A DNA stretch of 64,000 nt from Desulfarculus sp. (GCA_003605055.1 QZKP01000031.1:1-64000), one strand, 5' to 3'; numbered from the stretch's first letter, positions 18,450 through 28,051 are shown. The notes: generated by a model not told the origin, from the sequence alone. Numbers and translations are program-made.

Positions 18450-21400
18450 ATGGGCGCGAGGCTGCTAAAGACGGCTGTATACGGAGCATCGTTCGGCGGT
18501 GTGCTGGTTGGACTGATCTGCATTATCGTTGGCATTTGCCTGAGCCCAGACTTCGCGGCAAAGATTTTCTCCCCTGACAATCGCTTGGCCAATGAAACTA
18601 TAACCATGACAAGCGTGAGCCGTCAGCTTCTCTTCTGGGGAGGCTCTCTGCTGTTTTTGCTGAGCCTGCACGCGGTTTTTTTCGCAAAAAATATTTTACG
18701 TATTGGAACCGAATTCTTCTCAAATGAAGTCAGATCAACAGCCGGTAAAATGATAATAGCCAGCGCGGTCATTTCGGTGATAATCGGGGTCATTAATGTC
18801 ATCCAACGTGTGCAGTATCAGACCAAAGTAACATCTTGGGAAAAAAGTTTTCTGGCCGAACTTTATGTGCGGATGCAGCATATTATCTCTACTGACTTAT
18901 CATTTTTACCTCTACAGGTATGGGTCGTGCTGAGCGGTATTTCCCTATTGACTTTAATTTCGGTGCGCTGTTTGAGAACCAAAGGAGTGAACTGCCGCTT
19001 TTTAACCGGTCCGGACACCGCTACCCTCAAGCCGACATTAACCTTGATGGTCCTGATGGCCCTGCTCGCAGCGGGGCTAGTCTCCCTCTCCTTCTTCAGC
19101 CTAACCGCACGCGGCTATCTGGTGCTGGCCCTGATACTCAGCCCCTGGGCCTACCTGGTGTGGCGGGTCCGTGAAAGGAATTATTACGATTTATTTATTT
19201 ATTTGGGGATAGTAGCCCTCTACGCAATCATAAACGTGGGTCTGATCTCGGGGGAGCAATTTGCTTACCACGACACCAGGCAGGGCTACCACGTCCCGTT
19301 TTTGATTTTTTATGATTGGATCAGGCACGGGTACGCGATCGGCTGGAACTCCTTTTTAAATGGGGGGGAGCCGCTTTACTTGTATTCCAATTTTTATCTG
19401 TGGGCTGAACTTGCCGTTCTCTCACTTGTCAACCAACTATTTAATCTGCCCCCCAACAATCTAATAAATATTTTCTTCGCTTACATATTCATTACTTATT
19501 TCACCGTAGGCCTCTTTTTCTTCTCAATTGTCTTTCGCAGCCGCGCCACTTCTTTCTTTCCCGCCATCGTGCTGGCCTTTGGTGGTATGACTCTCGCTAA
19601 CCTGGGGCAGTTCCAATTGGCCGGAGTCTATTTTGTGCCGCTGGTGGCCATGGCCATTTATATGTTTTACTCCCGCCGGCAAAGGCTTTTCTTGGGCTGG
19701 GCGGTTTTCTTTTTCTGCGTTTCGGCTAATCATTATCTGCCTGGTTATATTCTATATTTTTTCGCTGCGTTCTTGCTCTCTATGGCCGCGGTCAAATTTT
19801 TCTTCAACAAAAAGTATGCAGTATCCAAGCTAAAAATACCCCATAGCGCATTATGGGCATGTATCATCACGATTCTTTCTTTGAGTGCTCTAGCGACCTT
19901 CCTTTATCTGTTCGCTGAGTTGAGAGATGAGTATGTTTCACCGGTTCGCGGTTACGCCGGCCTGACCGAAACTCACGTTGGCCCACAGGCATCGGTAAAT
20001 ATTGATTTTGCGAAATACGCGCATCTCTTTTATGTTTCCGGCAAAGATATTGCAGACCTAAGTTATTCTCACGGCATACATTACGTAGGCTTGTTCACCG
20101 TGCTCCTGGCCATTTTATCCCTTCTGAGGAGCCGAAGTATTCTTTACTCTGGATGGGTTATTACTTTTGTCCTGCTGGTAATTATCGGCCTGGGGGAAAT
20201 CACACCTCTATGGTTGATCTTAAAAAAATACACGGTGGTGTTTAACTTAAGGCACAGCTTCTTTTTTGGAACGGCGATTGCCTTTGCTGTCGTATTTGTG
20301 GCCGCATTCGGGTTCAGAAAGTATATGACTTCCTCTACCCTGCAAAAAGTTTCCATATTTTTGATCGTAATCACCGGCGTGGCATTTTCCATCATTAACA
20401 CCAAAGTTACCTCAATGCCTCCAGAGCCCATTGAAAAATATGTTTATCCAGGCTACCGGAATTTTTTGTCTTCCAAGTCGTACACAAACTTGCCTTTGGA
20501 CTTTACACCGGTCTTCACCCGGGAGGCCGTGGTGACTCACCACGATGGAAACTTCATATTCTTTGTAAGGAAAAAATATATCCACGAGCTGGAAAATAAC
20601 CCGCCCTATCTGATGGGCCCGCTGTTTTTCTTCCTGGACCCGGTTCGCGACCAGGACGCCATCGCCGGAAAAATGAGGAGCGAAAAGGGCTTGGTCAATG
20701 AAGAACGCATTGAATTACTGGCAAATCCTGCGATGCTGATCCAGGGGCAAAGGTATTTTAAAAAAATAATCAGCGGATTGGGAGGCAACGCTCCCATCGT
20801 CGGAGTTGCCCGTGAGGATGAGGACCCTGTCGGGGGTGGCGAATCCGTGATGGTGATGCCGCCGCGAGAATGCCGATTCGAGGTCACCTTCGATGATGTC
20901 TTAAGGCTCCGCGGAGAAGACATGCAATTTTCAGTTGCGGCTAAAAGCAAGAACCAGACATGGAATGCGATTGGTATCGCCGTCTTTAGTAAAAACGAAA
21001 GAGAAAATGAGGAAAAAAATGACATATCGGATTGGAGGTTAATAGGGGTCAGTCATTACCACAACAGCGGTAAATGGGAACAATTGAATGCGATCGCCAC
21101 CGTTCCTTTACTGGCGGCTCAAATCAAGTTGCGTATTTATGTCACTATCGGTGCTGATTTCGCGGTTTATTTTAAAGATCCCATAGTCAAGTTGTTCGAT
21201 TCCGCAGTGGGCAGAACTGCGATGGCTGGTTCGGCCATCAAAATCCTGCCAGCCGATGACCCCAACCGCGTGATAGTGGAGGTGGATGCCCCCAAGGACC
21301 TATGGCTGGTGCGCAGAGAAAACTGGCATCGTGGATGGAAGGCCAAAGTTGATGGCCAGGCGGCCCCGATTAAGGAGGTGCTGGGCACTTTTCAGGGATT

Positions 21401-21575
21401 ACTGCTTCCCAAGGGTAAGCACGTGGTGGAGTATTCTTTCAATTCTTACTACCCCTGGTTGATGTGGCTGCACATAGTGGCCACCTTGCTGGGTTACCTC
21501 CTGTTCTTCTGGTTTGTGTTGCATTGCGGCGACCTGAAGCACGACCCCGAGGCGGAAGGAGCTACAAACGGGTAG
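18450..21575 (+). CDS. YfhO-family large membrane protein with C-terminal beta domain
   Basis: A 1041-residue protein. An extra N-terminal stretch of about 220 residues has several membrane helices; the YfhO-like core begins with a loop containing Y-H-D-T-R and L-N-G-G-E-P-L-Y near residue 295. About ten more helices follow, then an extracytoplasmic part ending in W-H-R-G-W-K-A-K-V-D-G and a last membrane helix. The same W-x-A-x-x-D-G fold end occurs in 33113-35452. YfhO proteins modify cell-envelope glycopolymers from lipid-linked sugars; the exact reaction here is unknown. AAAGGTG precedes the ATG by about eight bases. The gene is less GC-rich than its downstream neighbours. Confidence 0.78.
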   Translation: MGARLLKTAVYGASFGGVLVGLICIIVGICLSPDFAAKIFSPDNRLANETITMTSVSRQLLFWGGSLLFLLSLHAVFFAKNILRIGTEFFSNEVRSTAGKMIIASAVISVIIGVINVIQRVQYQTKVTSWEKSFLAELYVRMQHIISTDLSFLPLQVWVVLSGISLLTLISVRCLRTKGVNCRFLTGPDTATLKPTLTLMVLMALLAAGLVSLSFFSLTARGYLVLALILSPWAYLVWRVRERNYYDLFIYLGIVALYAIINVGLISGEQFAYHDTRQGYHVPFLIFYDWIRHGYAIGWNSFLNGGEPLYLYSNFYLWAELAVLSLVNQLFNLPPNNLINIFFAYIFITYFTVGLFFFSIVFRSRATSFFPAIVLAFGGMTLANLGQFQLAGVYFVPLVAMAIYMFYSRRQRLFLGWAVFFFCVSANHYLPGYILYFFAAFLLSMAAVKFFFNKKYAVSKLKIPHSALWACIITILSLSALATFLYLFAELRDEYVSPVRGYAGLTETHVGPQASVNIDFAKYAHLFYVSGKDIADLSYSHGIHYVGLFTVLLAILSLLRSRSILYSGWVITFVLLVIIGLGEITPLWLILKKYTVVFNLRHSFFFGTAIAFAVVFVAAFGFRKYMTSSTLQKVSIFLIVITGVAFSIINTKVTSMPPEPIEKYVYPGYRNFLSSKSYTNLPLDFTPVFTREAVVTHHDGNFIFFVRKKYIHELENNPPYLMGPLFFFLDPVRDQDAIAGKMRSEKGLVNEERIELLANPAMLIQGQRYFKKIISGLGGNAPIVGVAREDEDPVGGGESVMVMPPRECRFEVTFDDVLRLRGEDMQFSVAAKSKNQTWNAIGIAVFSKNERENEEKNDISDWRLIGVSHYHNSGKWEQLNAIATVPLLAAQIKLRIYVTIGADFAVYFKDPIVKLFDSAVGRTAMAGSAIKILPADDPNRVIVEVDAPKDLWLVRRENWHRGWKAKVDGQAAPIKEVLGTFQGLLLPKGKHVVEYSFNSYYPWLMWLHIVATLLGYLLFFWFVLHCGDLKHDPEAEGATNG

Positions 21576-21642
21576 CCCGCCGGTCGGAAACCTCCTCGCT
21601 GCTGTCCAATCTTAGTAAGCCATTACGGCGGCCTGGGATGTT

Positions 21643-22689
21643 ATGATGCAATTAGACGAGGTTCCGGGGGGCAGACTGGCCCGGTTTTCGCTCCAGGAGT
21701 TTACGGAGAAAGCAACAGAGGTGAGGCGGTACAGGCCATTTGATCGTTCCCAACTGGAACTAAAACCATTAGCCCAACGCACCCACGACATTAACATCAA
21801 CGCGATAATGCCCTTACAGCCCGTTTCCGACCTGACACTGCCAGCGCGGACCCATGTGGAGCAAGTAGCCCAGGCCATTAAGCGAGCCAAAGGCCAAGGC
21901 GCGGCCTCGGTGTTGATGATCGGCGCCCACGTCATACGCGCCGGCGTGCAGCACTACCTCATAGACCTCATGCGGGCCGGCTTCATCACCTGTCTGGCAA
22001 TGAACGGGGCCGGCATGATTCACGACTTTGAGTTGGCCCTGGTGGGGGCCACCACGGAGAGCGTGCCCCGCTACATAAGGACCGGCGAGTTCGGGATGTG
22101 GCAAGAGACCGGCCAGATCAATGATATTATCAACCAAGCCTACGCCGATGACCTCCACTCCGGTTTGGGGACCTGTGTGGGGCGGGTTCTGCATGAAGGC
22201 GACTTCGCCCACAAGGACATCAGCGTTCTGGCGGAGGCCTACCGTCTGGGTACGCTGGTCACGGTGCATGTCGCCATTGGTTGCGACATCATACATCAGC
22301 ATCCCAACTGCGACGGGGCAGCCACAGGGGCGTTGACCTACAATGACTTCCTGCTGTTCACCCAGGAGCTGCAGCGCTTAGAGGGCGGGGTGCTGATGAA
22401 CTTCGGCAGCGCGGTTATGGCTCCGGAGGTCTATCTCAAGGCCCTGAGCATGGTGCGCAACCTGGCGGCGCAGGAGGGGCAGACCATCGGCCGCTTCACC
22501 AACTTGGTGTGCGACCTGCGCGAGATGCCTGCTGATTTCACCCGCGAACCATCCAAGGGCAGCCCTGCCTATTTCTTCCGCCCCTGGAAGACCATGTTGG
22601 TGCGCACCGTGGCCGACGGCGGCGTCAGCTACTATGTCAAGGGGCCGCATCACCAGACCATCCCCGCCCTGTGGACGGCCTTACAATAG
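21643..22689 (+). CDS. Deoxyhypusine-synthase-like NAD-binding protein
   Basis: A 348-residue protein that I read as a member of the deoxyhypusine synthase superfamily from M-N-G-A-G-M-I-H-D-F-E-L-A-L-V-G near residues 120-135, preceded by G-A-H-V-I-R-A-G, and G-A-x-T-E-S-V. A conserved-looking R-P-W-K near K316 might match the active-site lysine region of the synthase. Classical family members use spermidine and act on eIF5A, which bacteria lack; a bacterial member in a sugar locus must do something else. It is followed after eight bases by a cytidylyltransferase-type gene and probably works in the same pathway. Start is the first of two consecutive ATGs, without a strong ribosome site. Confidence 0.68.
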   Translation: MMQLDEVPGGRLARFSLQEFTEKATEVRRYRPFDRSQLELKPLAQRTHDININAIMPLQPVSDLTLPARTHVEQVAQAIKRAKGQGAASVLMIGAHVIRAGVQHYLIDLMRAGFITCLAMNGAGMIHDFELALVGATTESVPRYIRTGEFGMWQETGQINDIINQAYADDLHSGLGTCVGRVLHEGDFAHKDISVLAEAYRLGTLVTVHVAIGCDIIHQHPNCDGAATGALTYNDFLLFTQELQRLEGGVLMNFGSAVMAPEVYLKALSMVRNLAAQEGQTIGRFTNLVCDLREMPADFTREPSKGSPAYFFRPWKTMLVRTVADGGVSYYVKGPHHQTIPALWTALQ

Positions 22690-22696
22690 GTAGGCC

Positions 22697-23185
22697 ATGA
22701 AGATAAGGGACCTGCACGAATTGAGCGAAACCCTGGCCCAACTCAAGGCCGAGGGCAAAAAGGTCGGCCTGTGCCACGGGTGTTTTGATTTGATGCATCC
22801 GGGCCACATAAAGCACCTGCAGGCCGCCAAGAGCCAATGCGACGTGTTGGTGGTCACCCTGACGCCGGACCAGTGGGTGGACAAGGGGCCGAACCGCCCG
22901 GTTTTCAATCAACTCCTGCGCGCCGAAAGCCTGGCCGCGTTGGAATGTGTGGATTTCGTGGCGATCAATAAATGGCCCACCGCCGAAGACACCCTGCGGT
23001 TGCTGCGGCCGGACCTTTACTTCAAGGGCCAGGAGTTTGCAACTCTGCGAGATAAAACCGGCAAGATTCAGAAGGAGGCGTGCGTTTTGAAGGAGATTGG
23101 TACGGAGCTTCGCTGCACCCAGGAAATCGTATTCTCCTCCTCCAAGCTGCTGAACAAGTACTTCCTCAAAAAAGAGCCTAGGTAG
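22697..23185 (+). CDS. RfaE/HldE-type nucleotidyltransferase, stand-alone
   Basis: A 162-residue cytidylyltransferase-fold enzyme. H34-P-G-H37 is the nucleotide-binding HxGH motif and F-S-S-S-K near the C-terminus replaces the usual I-S-S-T-x-I/K. Length and order fit the heptose-1-phosphate nucleotidyltransferase domain (HldE C-terminal half), which joins a nucleotide to a sugar-1-phosphate. No gmhA, gmhB or hldD is near, so ordinary ADP-heptose synthesis is not implied. It lies 10 bases before a fused nucleotidyltransferase-kinase whose own motif is damaged, so this protein may supply the activity. Confidence 0.86.
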   Translation: MKIRDLHELSETLAQLKAEGKKVGLCHGCFDLMHPGHIKHLQAAKSQCDVLVVTLTPDQWVDKGPNRPVFNQLLRAESLAALECVDFVAINKWPTAEDTLRLLRPDLYFKGQEFATLRDKTGKIQKEACVLKEIGTELRCTQEIVFSSSKLLNKYFLKKEPR

Positions 23186-23195
23186 CCTGGACGTC

Positions 23196-24734
23196 ATGAA
23201 TACCAAGGCCGAGTCCAAGATTTTCCTGCTTGATGACCTGGTGGAGAAAGTCCACCAACTGCAGGAGCAGGGCAAGGTGGTGGTGCAGAGCCACGGGGTC
23301 TGGGACCTGATCCACCCCGGCAACCTCAGCCACCTGCAAGAGGCGTCGCGCCAGGGGGACGTGCTGGTGGTCACAGTCATCCGGGACCAACACGTGCGCC
23401 GCGGACCAGGCCGCCCTGTTTTTCCCGAGAAAAGCCGGGCTCAGAGCGTGGCCGCCCTGGAGGTGGTGGACTACGTAGCCATTGTTGACGATGAGATACC
23501 CTTTGAGTGCGTCAAATGGATTCGGCCCGACGTGTTCGCCAAGGGCAAGAACCACGCCGAACGGGACGCGGCGGCGGACCAGGGGATATTCGAGGAAGAG
23601 AAGGAGCTGGGGTTCGCCAAGATACGGACCTATTTTACGGACGGGTTCTCTTTCAGTTCCTCGGATATCGCTCAGCGCCTGCTGAATTTTTACCCTGAAG
23701 AAACCAAGCGATTCTTGGTTGAGTTCGGCAAGAAGTACTCCTTTGAAGACATCCGCCAGCGGCTGGACGGCCTGCGTGACCTCAAGCTGCTCCTGATCGG
23801 CGACACCATTGTGGACGAATACTGTTATTGCGGCTCGCTGGAAAAGGCCAGTAAGAGCCATGTGGTGGTCTCCAAATTCCTGGAAGAAGAGGCCTTTGCC
23901 GGCGGCGTGTTGGCGGTGGCCAACCACCTGGCCGGCATCTTGGATCAAGTGAACCTGGTGACCATGGTGGGGCACGATAAACTGGGAGAAGATTTCGTCC
24001 CCGCCAACCTCAGCCAAGCCGTGCGGGCCCAATATTTCGTGCGCCACGACGGCCCCACAGTGGTTAAGCGGCGCTATCTGCATCAATATCTAAACCAGAA
24101 ACTATTTGAGATAAATTACATCAACGACAACTCTATCAGCCCGGAGTTGGAAGAAAAAATCGTCGCCTTCTTGGAAGATTGCGTGGCCGATTTTGACGCC
24201 GTGGTCGTAACCGACTTTGGGCACGGCCTGATGAGCGAAAGAATAGTTAGTACAATTCAAAAACAGGCCAAAGTATGCGTAGTAAACACCCAGACCAACG
24301 GTGCCAACAGCGGCTTCAACTTTATTACCAGATATTCGCCTGATTTTGTTTGCCTGGATGAGAGGGAGGCCCGCCTGGCCACCCAGGAAAAGCATCTGGC
24401 CATGGACCAGGTGCTGAAAAAGCTGTTTGCCGTCTTGGGCTGCAAAGCCGCTATCATAACCCTGGGGCGGCAAGGCTCCATCTCCATGGGCCAGACGCAA
24501 AAAGTCTTGCACACTCCGATTTTTTCCACCAAGGTTGTGGATACCATAGGCGCCGGTGACGCTCTCTTTGCCTTCGTGGCGCCTTGCCTGGTGCGCGGAT
24601 TCCCCCTGGACTTGGTTTCCTTTGTGGGCAACGCGGTGGGCGCCTTGGCCGTGCAGATCGTGGGTAACAAGGCTCCGGTGACCAAGTTCGACCTGTATCA
24701 GTTGATGTATTCTCTATTGCGCATCAGCGAATAG
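23196..24734 (+). CDS. Fused nucleotidyltransferase-like / PfkB sugar kinase (reverse of HldE order)
   Basis: A 512-residue protein with an RfaE-type nucleotidyltransferase-like domain in residues about 10-165 and a PfkB/ribokinase domain in about 185-510. The kinase has the anion-hole motif D-T-I-G-A-G-D with catalytic Asp near 455 and G-G-V at its N-terminal part, so it should phosphorylate a sugar. In the N-terminal domain the HxGH motif reads H40-P-G-N43 (codon AAC), so the second His is lost and catalysis is doubtful. HldE proteins usually have the kinase first. Probable partner of the stand-alone nucleotidyltransferase upstream. Confidence 0.85.
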   Translation: MNTKAESKIFLLDDLVEKVHQLQEQGKVVVQSHGVWDLIHPGNLSHLQEASRQGDVLVVTVIRDQHVRRGPGRPVFPEKSRAQSVAALEVVDYVAIVDDEIPFECVKWIRPDVFAKGKNHAERDAAADQGIFEEEKELGFAKIRTYFTDGFSFSSSDIAQRLLNFYPEETKRFLVEFGKKYSFEDIRQRLDGLRDLKLLLIGDTIVDEYCYCGSLEKASKSHVVVSKFLEEEAFAGGVLAVANHLAGILDQVNLVTMVGHDKLGEDFVPANLSQAVRAQYFVRHDGPTVVKRRYLHQYLNQKLFEINYINDNSISPELEEKIVAFLEDCVADFDAVVVTDFGHGLMSERIVSTIQKQAKVCVVNTQTNGANSGFNFITRYSPDFVCLDEREARLATQEKHLAMDQVLKKLFAVLGCKAAIITLGRQGSISMGQTQKVLHTPIFSTKVVDTIGAGDALFAFVAPCLVRGFPLDLVSFVGNAVGALAVQIVGNKAPVTKFDLYQLMYSLLRISE

Positions 24735-24819
24735 GCACGCTGCCGTATGGGTCATCCCGATAGGGTCCTCTGGCCAGGAGGCAGTGGCGAGCCAGCACAA
24801 CTTTGAGGAGTCGCAGACG

Positions 24820-25815
24820 ATGGGATACAGAAAGGTTTTCGTTACCGGCGGCGCTGGCTACGTTGGTTCGGTGCTGGTTCCCAAGCTGCTGGCCGCCGGC
24901 TACGGGGTCAAGGTGATAGATCTCTACCTTTACGGCGAGGGCGTTCTGGATTCCTCAAAGGAAAACCCCGAGCTGAAGGAGGTCAAGGGCGACATCCGCG
25001 ACCGGGGCCTGCTGGAGAGAGAAATCCAGGGCTATGACACCGTGATTCACCTGGCCTGCATCTCCAATGACCCCAGCTATGAGCTGGACCCGGAGCTGGG
25101 CAAGTCCATCAACTATGATGCCTTCGTTTCCTTGGTGGAGGTGGCCAAAAAGGCGGGCGTGCGGCGCTTCATCTATGCCTCCAGCTCCAGCGTATACGGG
25201 ATCAAGGAAGGCCAAGACGTGACCGAGGACCTGCCTTTGGAGCCCTTGACCGACTATTCCAAATACAAAGCCAAGTGCGAGGAGGTGCTCTTGGCTGCGG
25301 CGGCCGATGACTTCATCGTCACCATCATCCGCCCCTCCACGGTCTGCGGATACGCGCCCCGGCTGCGCCTGGACCTGACGGTGAACATCCTGACCAACCA
25401 TGCCATCAACAAGGGGAAGATCACCGTGTTCGGCGGCGAGCAGATGAGGCCCAACCTGCACATAGAAGACATGGCCGAGGTGTACCTCTTCCTGCTGGCG
25501 CAGCCCGAGGAAAAGATTCAAAAGAAAATTTACAACGTCGGCTATCAAAACTATAAGGTCAAGGAGATCGCCCAGATCATCAACAAAGCCCTGGGGGGGG
25601 GCATTCCCATCGAGGTGACCCCCACCGAAGACATCCGCTCCTATCACGTTTCCTCGCGCAGGATAAAAGATGAGTTGGGCTTCGAGGCCAAGCGCACTAT
25701 CGACGAGGCGGTGCTGGACTTGAAGCGGGCCTTTGAGCAGGGCAAGATACCCGACCCGCTGGCGGACATGAGGTATTTCAACATCAAGACCATGCAGGCC
25801 ATCAAATTAAAGTAA
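24820..25815 (+). CDS. NAD-dependent nucleotide-sugar epimerase/dehydratase
   Basis: A protein of about 331 residues in the extended SDR family. It has the Rossmann motif T-G-G-A-G-Y-V-G-S near residue 8, the catalytic S-S-S-S-V-Y-G and Y-S-K-Y-K (intact Tyr/Lys), and a C-terminal E-D-I-R-S-Y-H-V-S-S-R segment seen in epimerases of surface-sugar loci. It would epimerise, dehydrate or reduce the activated sugar of this cassette. ATG at 24820 is preceded by GAGGAG nine bases upstream; the frame is open a further 12 codons but without a better start. Next gene starts 23 bases later. Confidence 0.9.
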   Translation: MGYRKVFVTGGAGYVGSVLVPKLLAAGYGVKVIDLYLYGEGVLDSSKENPELKEVKGDIRDRGLLEREIQGYDTVIHLACISNDPSYELDPELGKSINYDAFVSLVEVAKKAGVRRFIYASSSSVYGIKEGQDVTEDLPLEPLTDYSKYKAKCEEVLLAAAADDFIVTIIRPSTVCGYAPRLRLDLTVNILTNHAINKGKITVFGGEQMRPNLHIEDMAEVYLFLLAQPEEKIQKKIYNVGYQNYKVKEIAQIINKALGGGIPIEVTPTEDIRSYHVSSRRIKDELGFEAKRTIDEAVLDLKRAFEQGKIPDPLADMRYFNIKTMQAIKLK

Positions 25816-25838
25816 GGCGCGCGCTGAGAGCAGACAGC

Positions 25839-26939
25839 ATGCAGGTTAAATATTCTTATCTGCAAGAGCAGTTCGCGGATTACCCGGCCATCTTGGAGCG
25901 GATCGCAGAGGTGGTCAGGGCCGGCGACTACACCCTGGGCCAGGCCGTGGCCGAGTTCGAGCAGTGCTTCGCCGCCTGCCTGGGGGCCCATTACGCCGTG
26001 GGCGTCAACTCCGGCACCGACGCCTTGTTCCTGGCGCTGAAGGCGGCGGGTATCGGCCCGGGCGACGAGGTGATCACCGCGCCCAACACCTTTATAGCCA
26101 CCATCGGAGCCATCAACGCCAGCGGCGCCAGGCCGGTATTCATGGACATCACCGACGAGTTCGTCATCGACCCGGCCTTGATCGAGCAGGCCATCACCCC
26201 GCGCACCAAGGCCATCATGCCGGTGCACTACGCCGGGGTCTGCGCGGACATGGACCAGATACTGCCCCTGGCCCAGCAAAAGGGTCTGACGGTGGTCGAG
26301 GACGCCTGCCAGGCCATCGGCGCCAGCCTGCAGGGCCAGAAGGCGGGCACCTTTGGCCTGGCCGGAGGCTTCAGCCTGCACCCCCTGAAGAACCTCAATG
26401 TTTGGGGCGACGCGGGGGTCATCGTCACCGATGACCTTCAGCTCCGAGACAGACTGGTTCTTTTGCGCAACCACGGCCTGAAAAACCGGGACGAGGTGGA
26501 GATCTTCGGCTACAACAGCCGCCTGGACACCATCCAGGCGGCGGTGGGCCTGCACCTGATCGGCCAGTTGGAGTGGATCACCGAGACCAGGATCAAATGG
26601 GCCCAGCGTTTTGACCAGGCCCTGGCTAAGCTGGCGCCCCAGGTGAAGGTCCCGGCCCGCCGGCCGCAAAAGCGCTACGTGCATCATCTTTACATGTTCC
26701 AGGCCCAGCGCCGGGACGCGTTGTTGGCCTTTTTACAGGCCAGCGGCATAGAGGCCAAGGTTCACTATCCCGTCCCCTTGCACCTGCAACGTTGCGCGGC
26801 CCCCCTGGGGTACCGCGAAGGTGATTTCCCGGTCGCCGAGGCTCAGGCTCGTTCCATAATCACTCTGCCGGTGCACCAGCACCTGCGCGAAGAGCAGGTG
26901 GAGTACATGATCGCCAAGATCAGCGAGTTTTACAGTTAA
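25839..26939 (+). CDS. DegT/DnrJ/EryC1/StrS aminotransferase 1 (tandem pair)
   Basis: A 366-residue PLP-dependent sugar aminotransferase. S-G-T-D-A-L-F-L-A-L, E-D-A-C-Q-A-I-G and the lysine in H-P-L-K-N-L-N-V are the cofactor-binding landmarks, and R-N-H-G-L-K-N-R-D-E-V is shared with its neighbour. It is a tandem paralogue of the next gene, which starts five bases downstream. It would add an amino group to a keto-sugar made by the adjacent SDR. Two different transaminations, or a heteromeric enzyme, are possible explanations for the pair. Confidence 0.92.
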   Translation: MQVKYSYLQEQFADYPAILERIAEVVRAGDYTLGQAVAEFEQCFAACLGAHYAVGVNSGTDALFLALKAAGIGPGDEVITAPNTFIATIGAINASGARPVFMDITDEFVIDPALIEQAITPRTKAIMPVHYAGVCADMDQILPLAQQKGLTVVEDACQAIGASLQGQKAGTFGLAGGFSLHPLKNLNVWGDAGVIVTDDLQLRDRLVLLRNHGLKNRDEVEIFGYNSRLDTIQAAVGLHLIGQLEWITETRIKWAQRFDQALAKLAPQVKVPARRPQKRYVHHLYMFQAQRRDALLAFLQASGIEAKVHYPVPLHLQRCAAPLGYREGDFPVAEAQARSIITLPVHQHLREEQVEYMIAKISEFYS

Positions 26940-26944
26940 ACCCT

Positions 26945-28048
26945 ATGCGGGTGCCCTACCTAGACCTGCCTAGTCAATTCGCGGACCCGGAGTTGCACTC
27001 TGCCCTGCAGGCGCAGTTGGCCGCCTGCTCCTTTGTCCTGGGCCCGGAGGTGGAGCGCTTTGAGGCCGCCTTCGCCGATCTCTGCGGGGCGGCCTATGCC
27101 CTGGGACTCAACTCAGGGACCGACGCCATCTTCTTGGCCCTCAGGGCCCTGGGGGTGGGGCCGGGCGACGAGGTGATCACCGCGCCCAACAGTTTCGTGG
27201 CCACCGCCGGCGCCATCGCCGCCGCGGGCGCCCGGCCGGTGTTCGTGGACGTGGGCCCGGACTACAACCTGGACCCCGAGCTGCTGCCGGCGGCCATCAC
27301 CTCGCGCAGCAAAGCGATCCTGCCGGTGCACCTCACGGGCAAGCTGGCCGACATGCCGCGCATCATGGAAATAGCCAAGCGCCATGGCCTGCCGGTGGTG
27401 GAGGACGCGGCCCAGGCGGTGCGGGCCGAGCTGCAGGGCCGCCGGGCCGGGGCCTGGGGAGCGGCCGGCTGCTTCAGCCTGCATCCGCTGAAAAACCTCA
27501 ACGTGGCCGGCGACGGCGGCATGCTCACCACCAACGACCCCGAGCTTTACGCGGCCGTCAAGAAACTGCGCAACCACGGCTTGCGCAATCGCGACGAGGT
27601 GGAGTTCTTCGGTTTCAACAGCCGCCTGGACAACCTGCAGGCCGTGGTGGGCCTGCATCAGTTGGGCAAGCTGGAGGAGGTGACCGCCCGGCGGCGGGCC
27701 AACGCCGCTCTCTATGACCAACTGCTCGGCGACTTGGCGCCGCAGGTAGTCGTCCCCCCCCGGGACCCGGAGCACTTCCAGGTCTTCCACACCTACGTGG
27801 TCCAGGTAGAGCGGCGGGAAGAGCTACGGGAGCACCTGGCCCAGCAAGGGGTGGACTCCAAGATTCACTATCCAATCCCCATTCACCTGCAACGGCCCTG
27901 CCGCGAGTTGGGACACCAGGAGGGCGACTTCCCTGTATGCGAGAACCAGGCTTGCCGCATACTCACCCTGCCGGTGCACCAGCATCTGCGGCCCGCGCAG
28001 GTTAGATACGTGGCCGACCAGATCGCGCGTTTCTACCGGGTGGGCTAA
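26945..28048 (+). CDS. DegT/DnrJ/EryC1/StrS aminotransferase 2 (tandem pair)
   Basis: A 367-residue paralogue of the preceding gene, with the same S-G-T-D-A-I-F-L-A-L block, E-D-A-A-Q-A, H-P-L-K-N-L-N-V-A-G-D with the PLP lysine, R-N-H-G-L-R-N-R-D-E-V and the L-P-V-H-Q-H-L-R end. All catalytic landmarks are kept, so neither copy looks dead. It is followed after three bases by the thiamine-dependent E1-alpha gene, which ties aminotransfer to a thiamine-diphosphate step in one operon. Confidence 0.92.
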   Translation: MRVPYLDLPSQFADPELHSALQAQLAACSFVLGPEVERFEAAFADLCGAAYALGLNSGTDAIFLALRALGVGPGDEVITAPNSFVATAGAIAAAGARPVFVDVGPDYNLDPELLPAAITSRSKAILPVHLTGKLADMPRIMEIAKRHGLPVVEDAAQAVRAELQGRRAGAWGAAGCFSLHPLKNLNVAGDGGMLTTNDPELYAAVKKLRNHGLRNRDEVEFFGFNSRLDNLQAVVGLHQLGKLEEVTARRRANAALYDQLLGDLAPQVVVPPRDPEHFQVFHTYVVQVERREELREHLAQQGVDSKIHYPIPIHLQRPCRELGHQEGDFPVCENQACRILTLPVHQHLRPAQVRYVADQIARFYRVG

Positions 28049-28051
28049 ATT

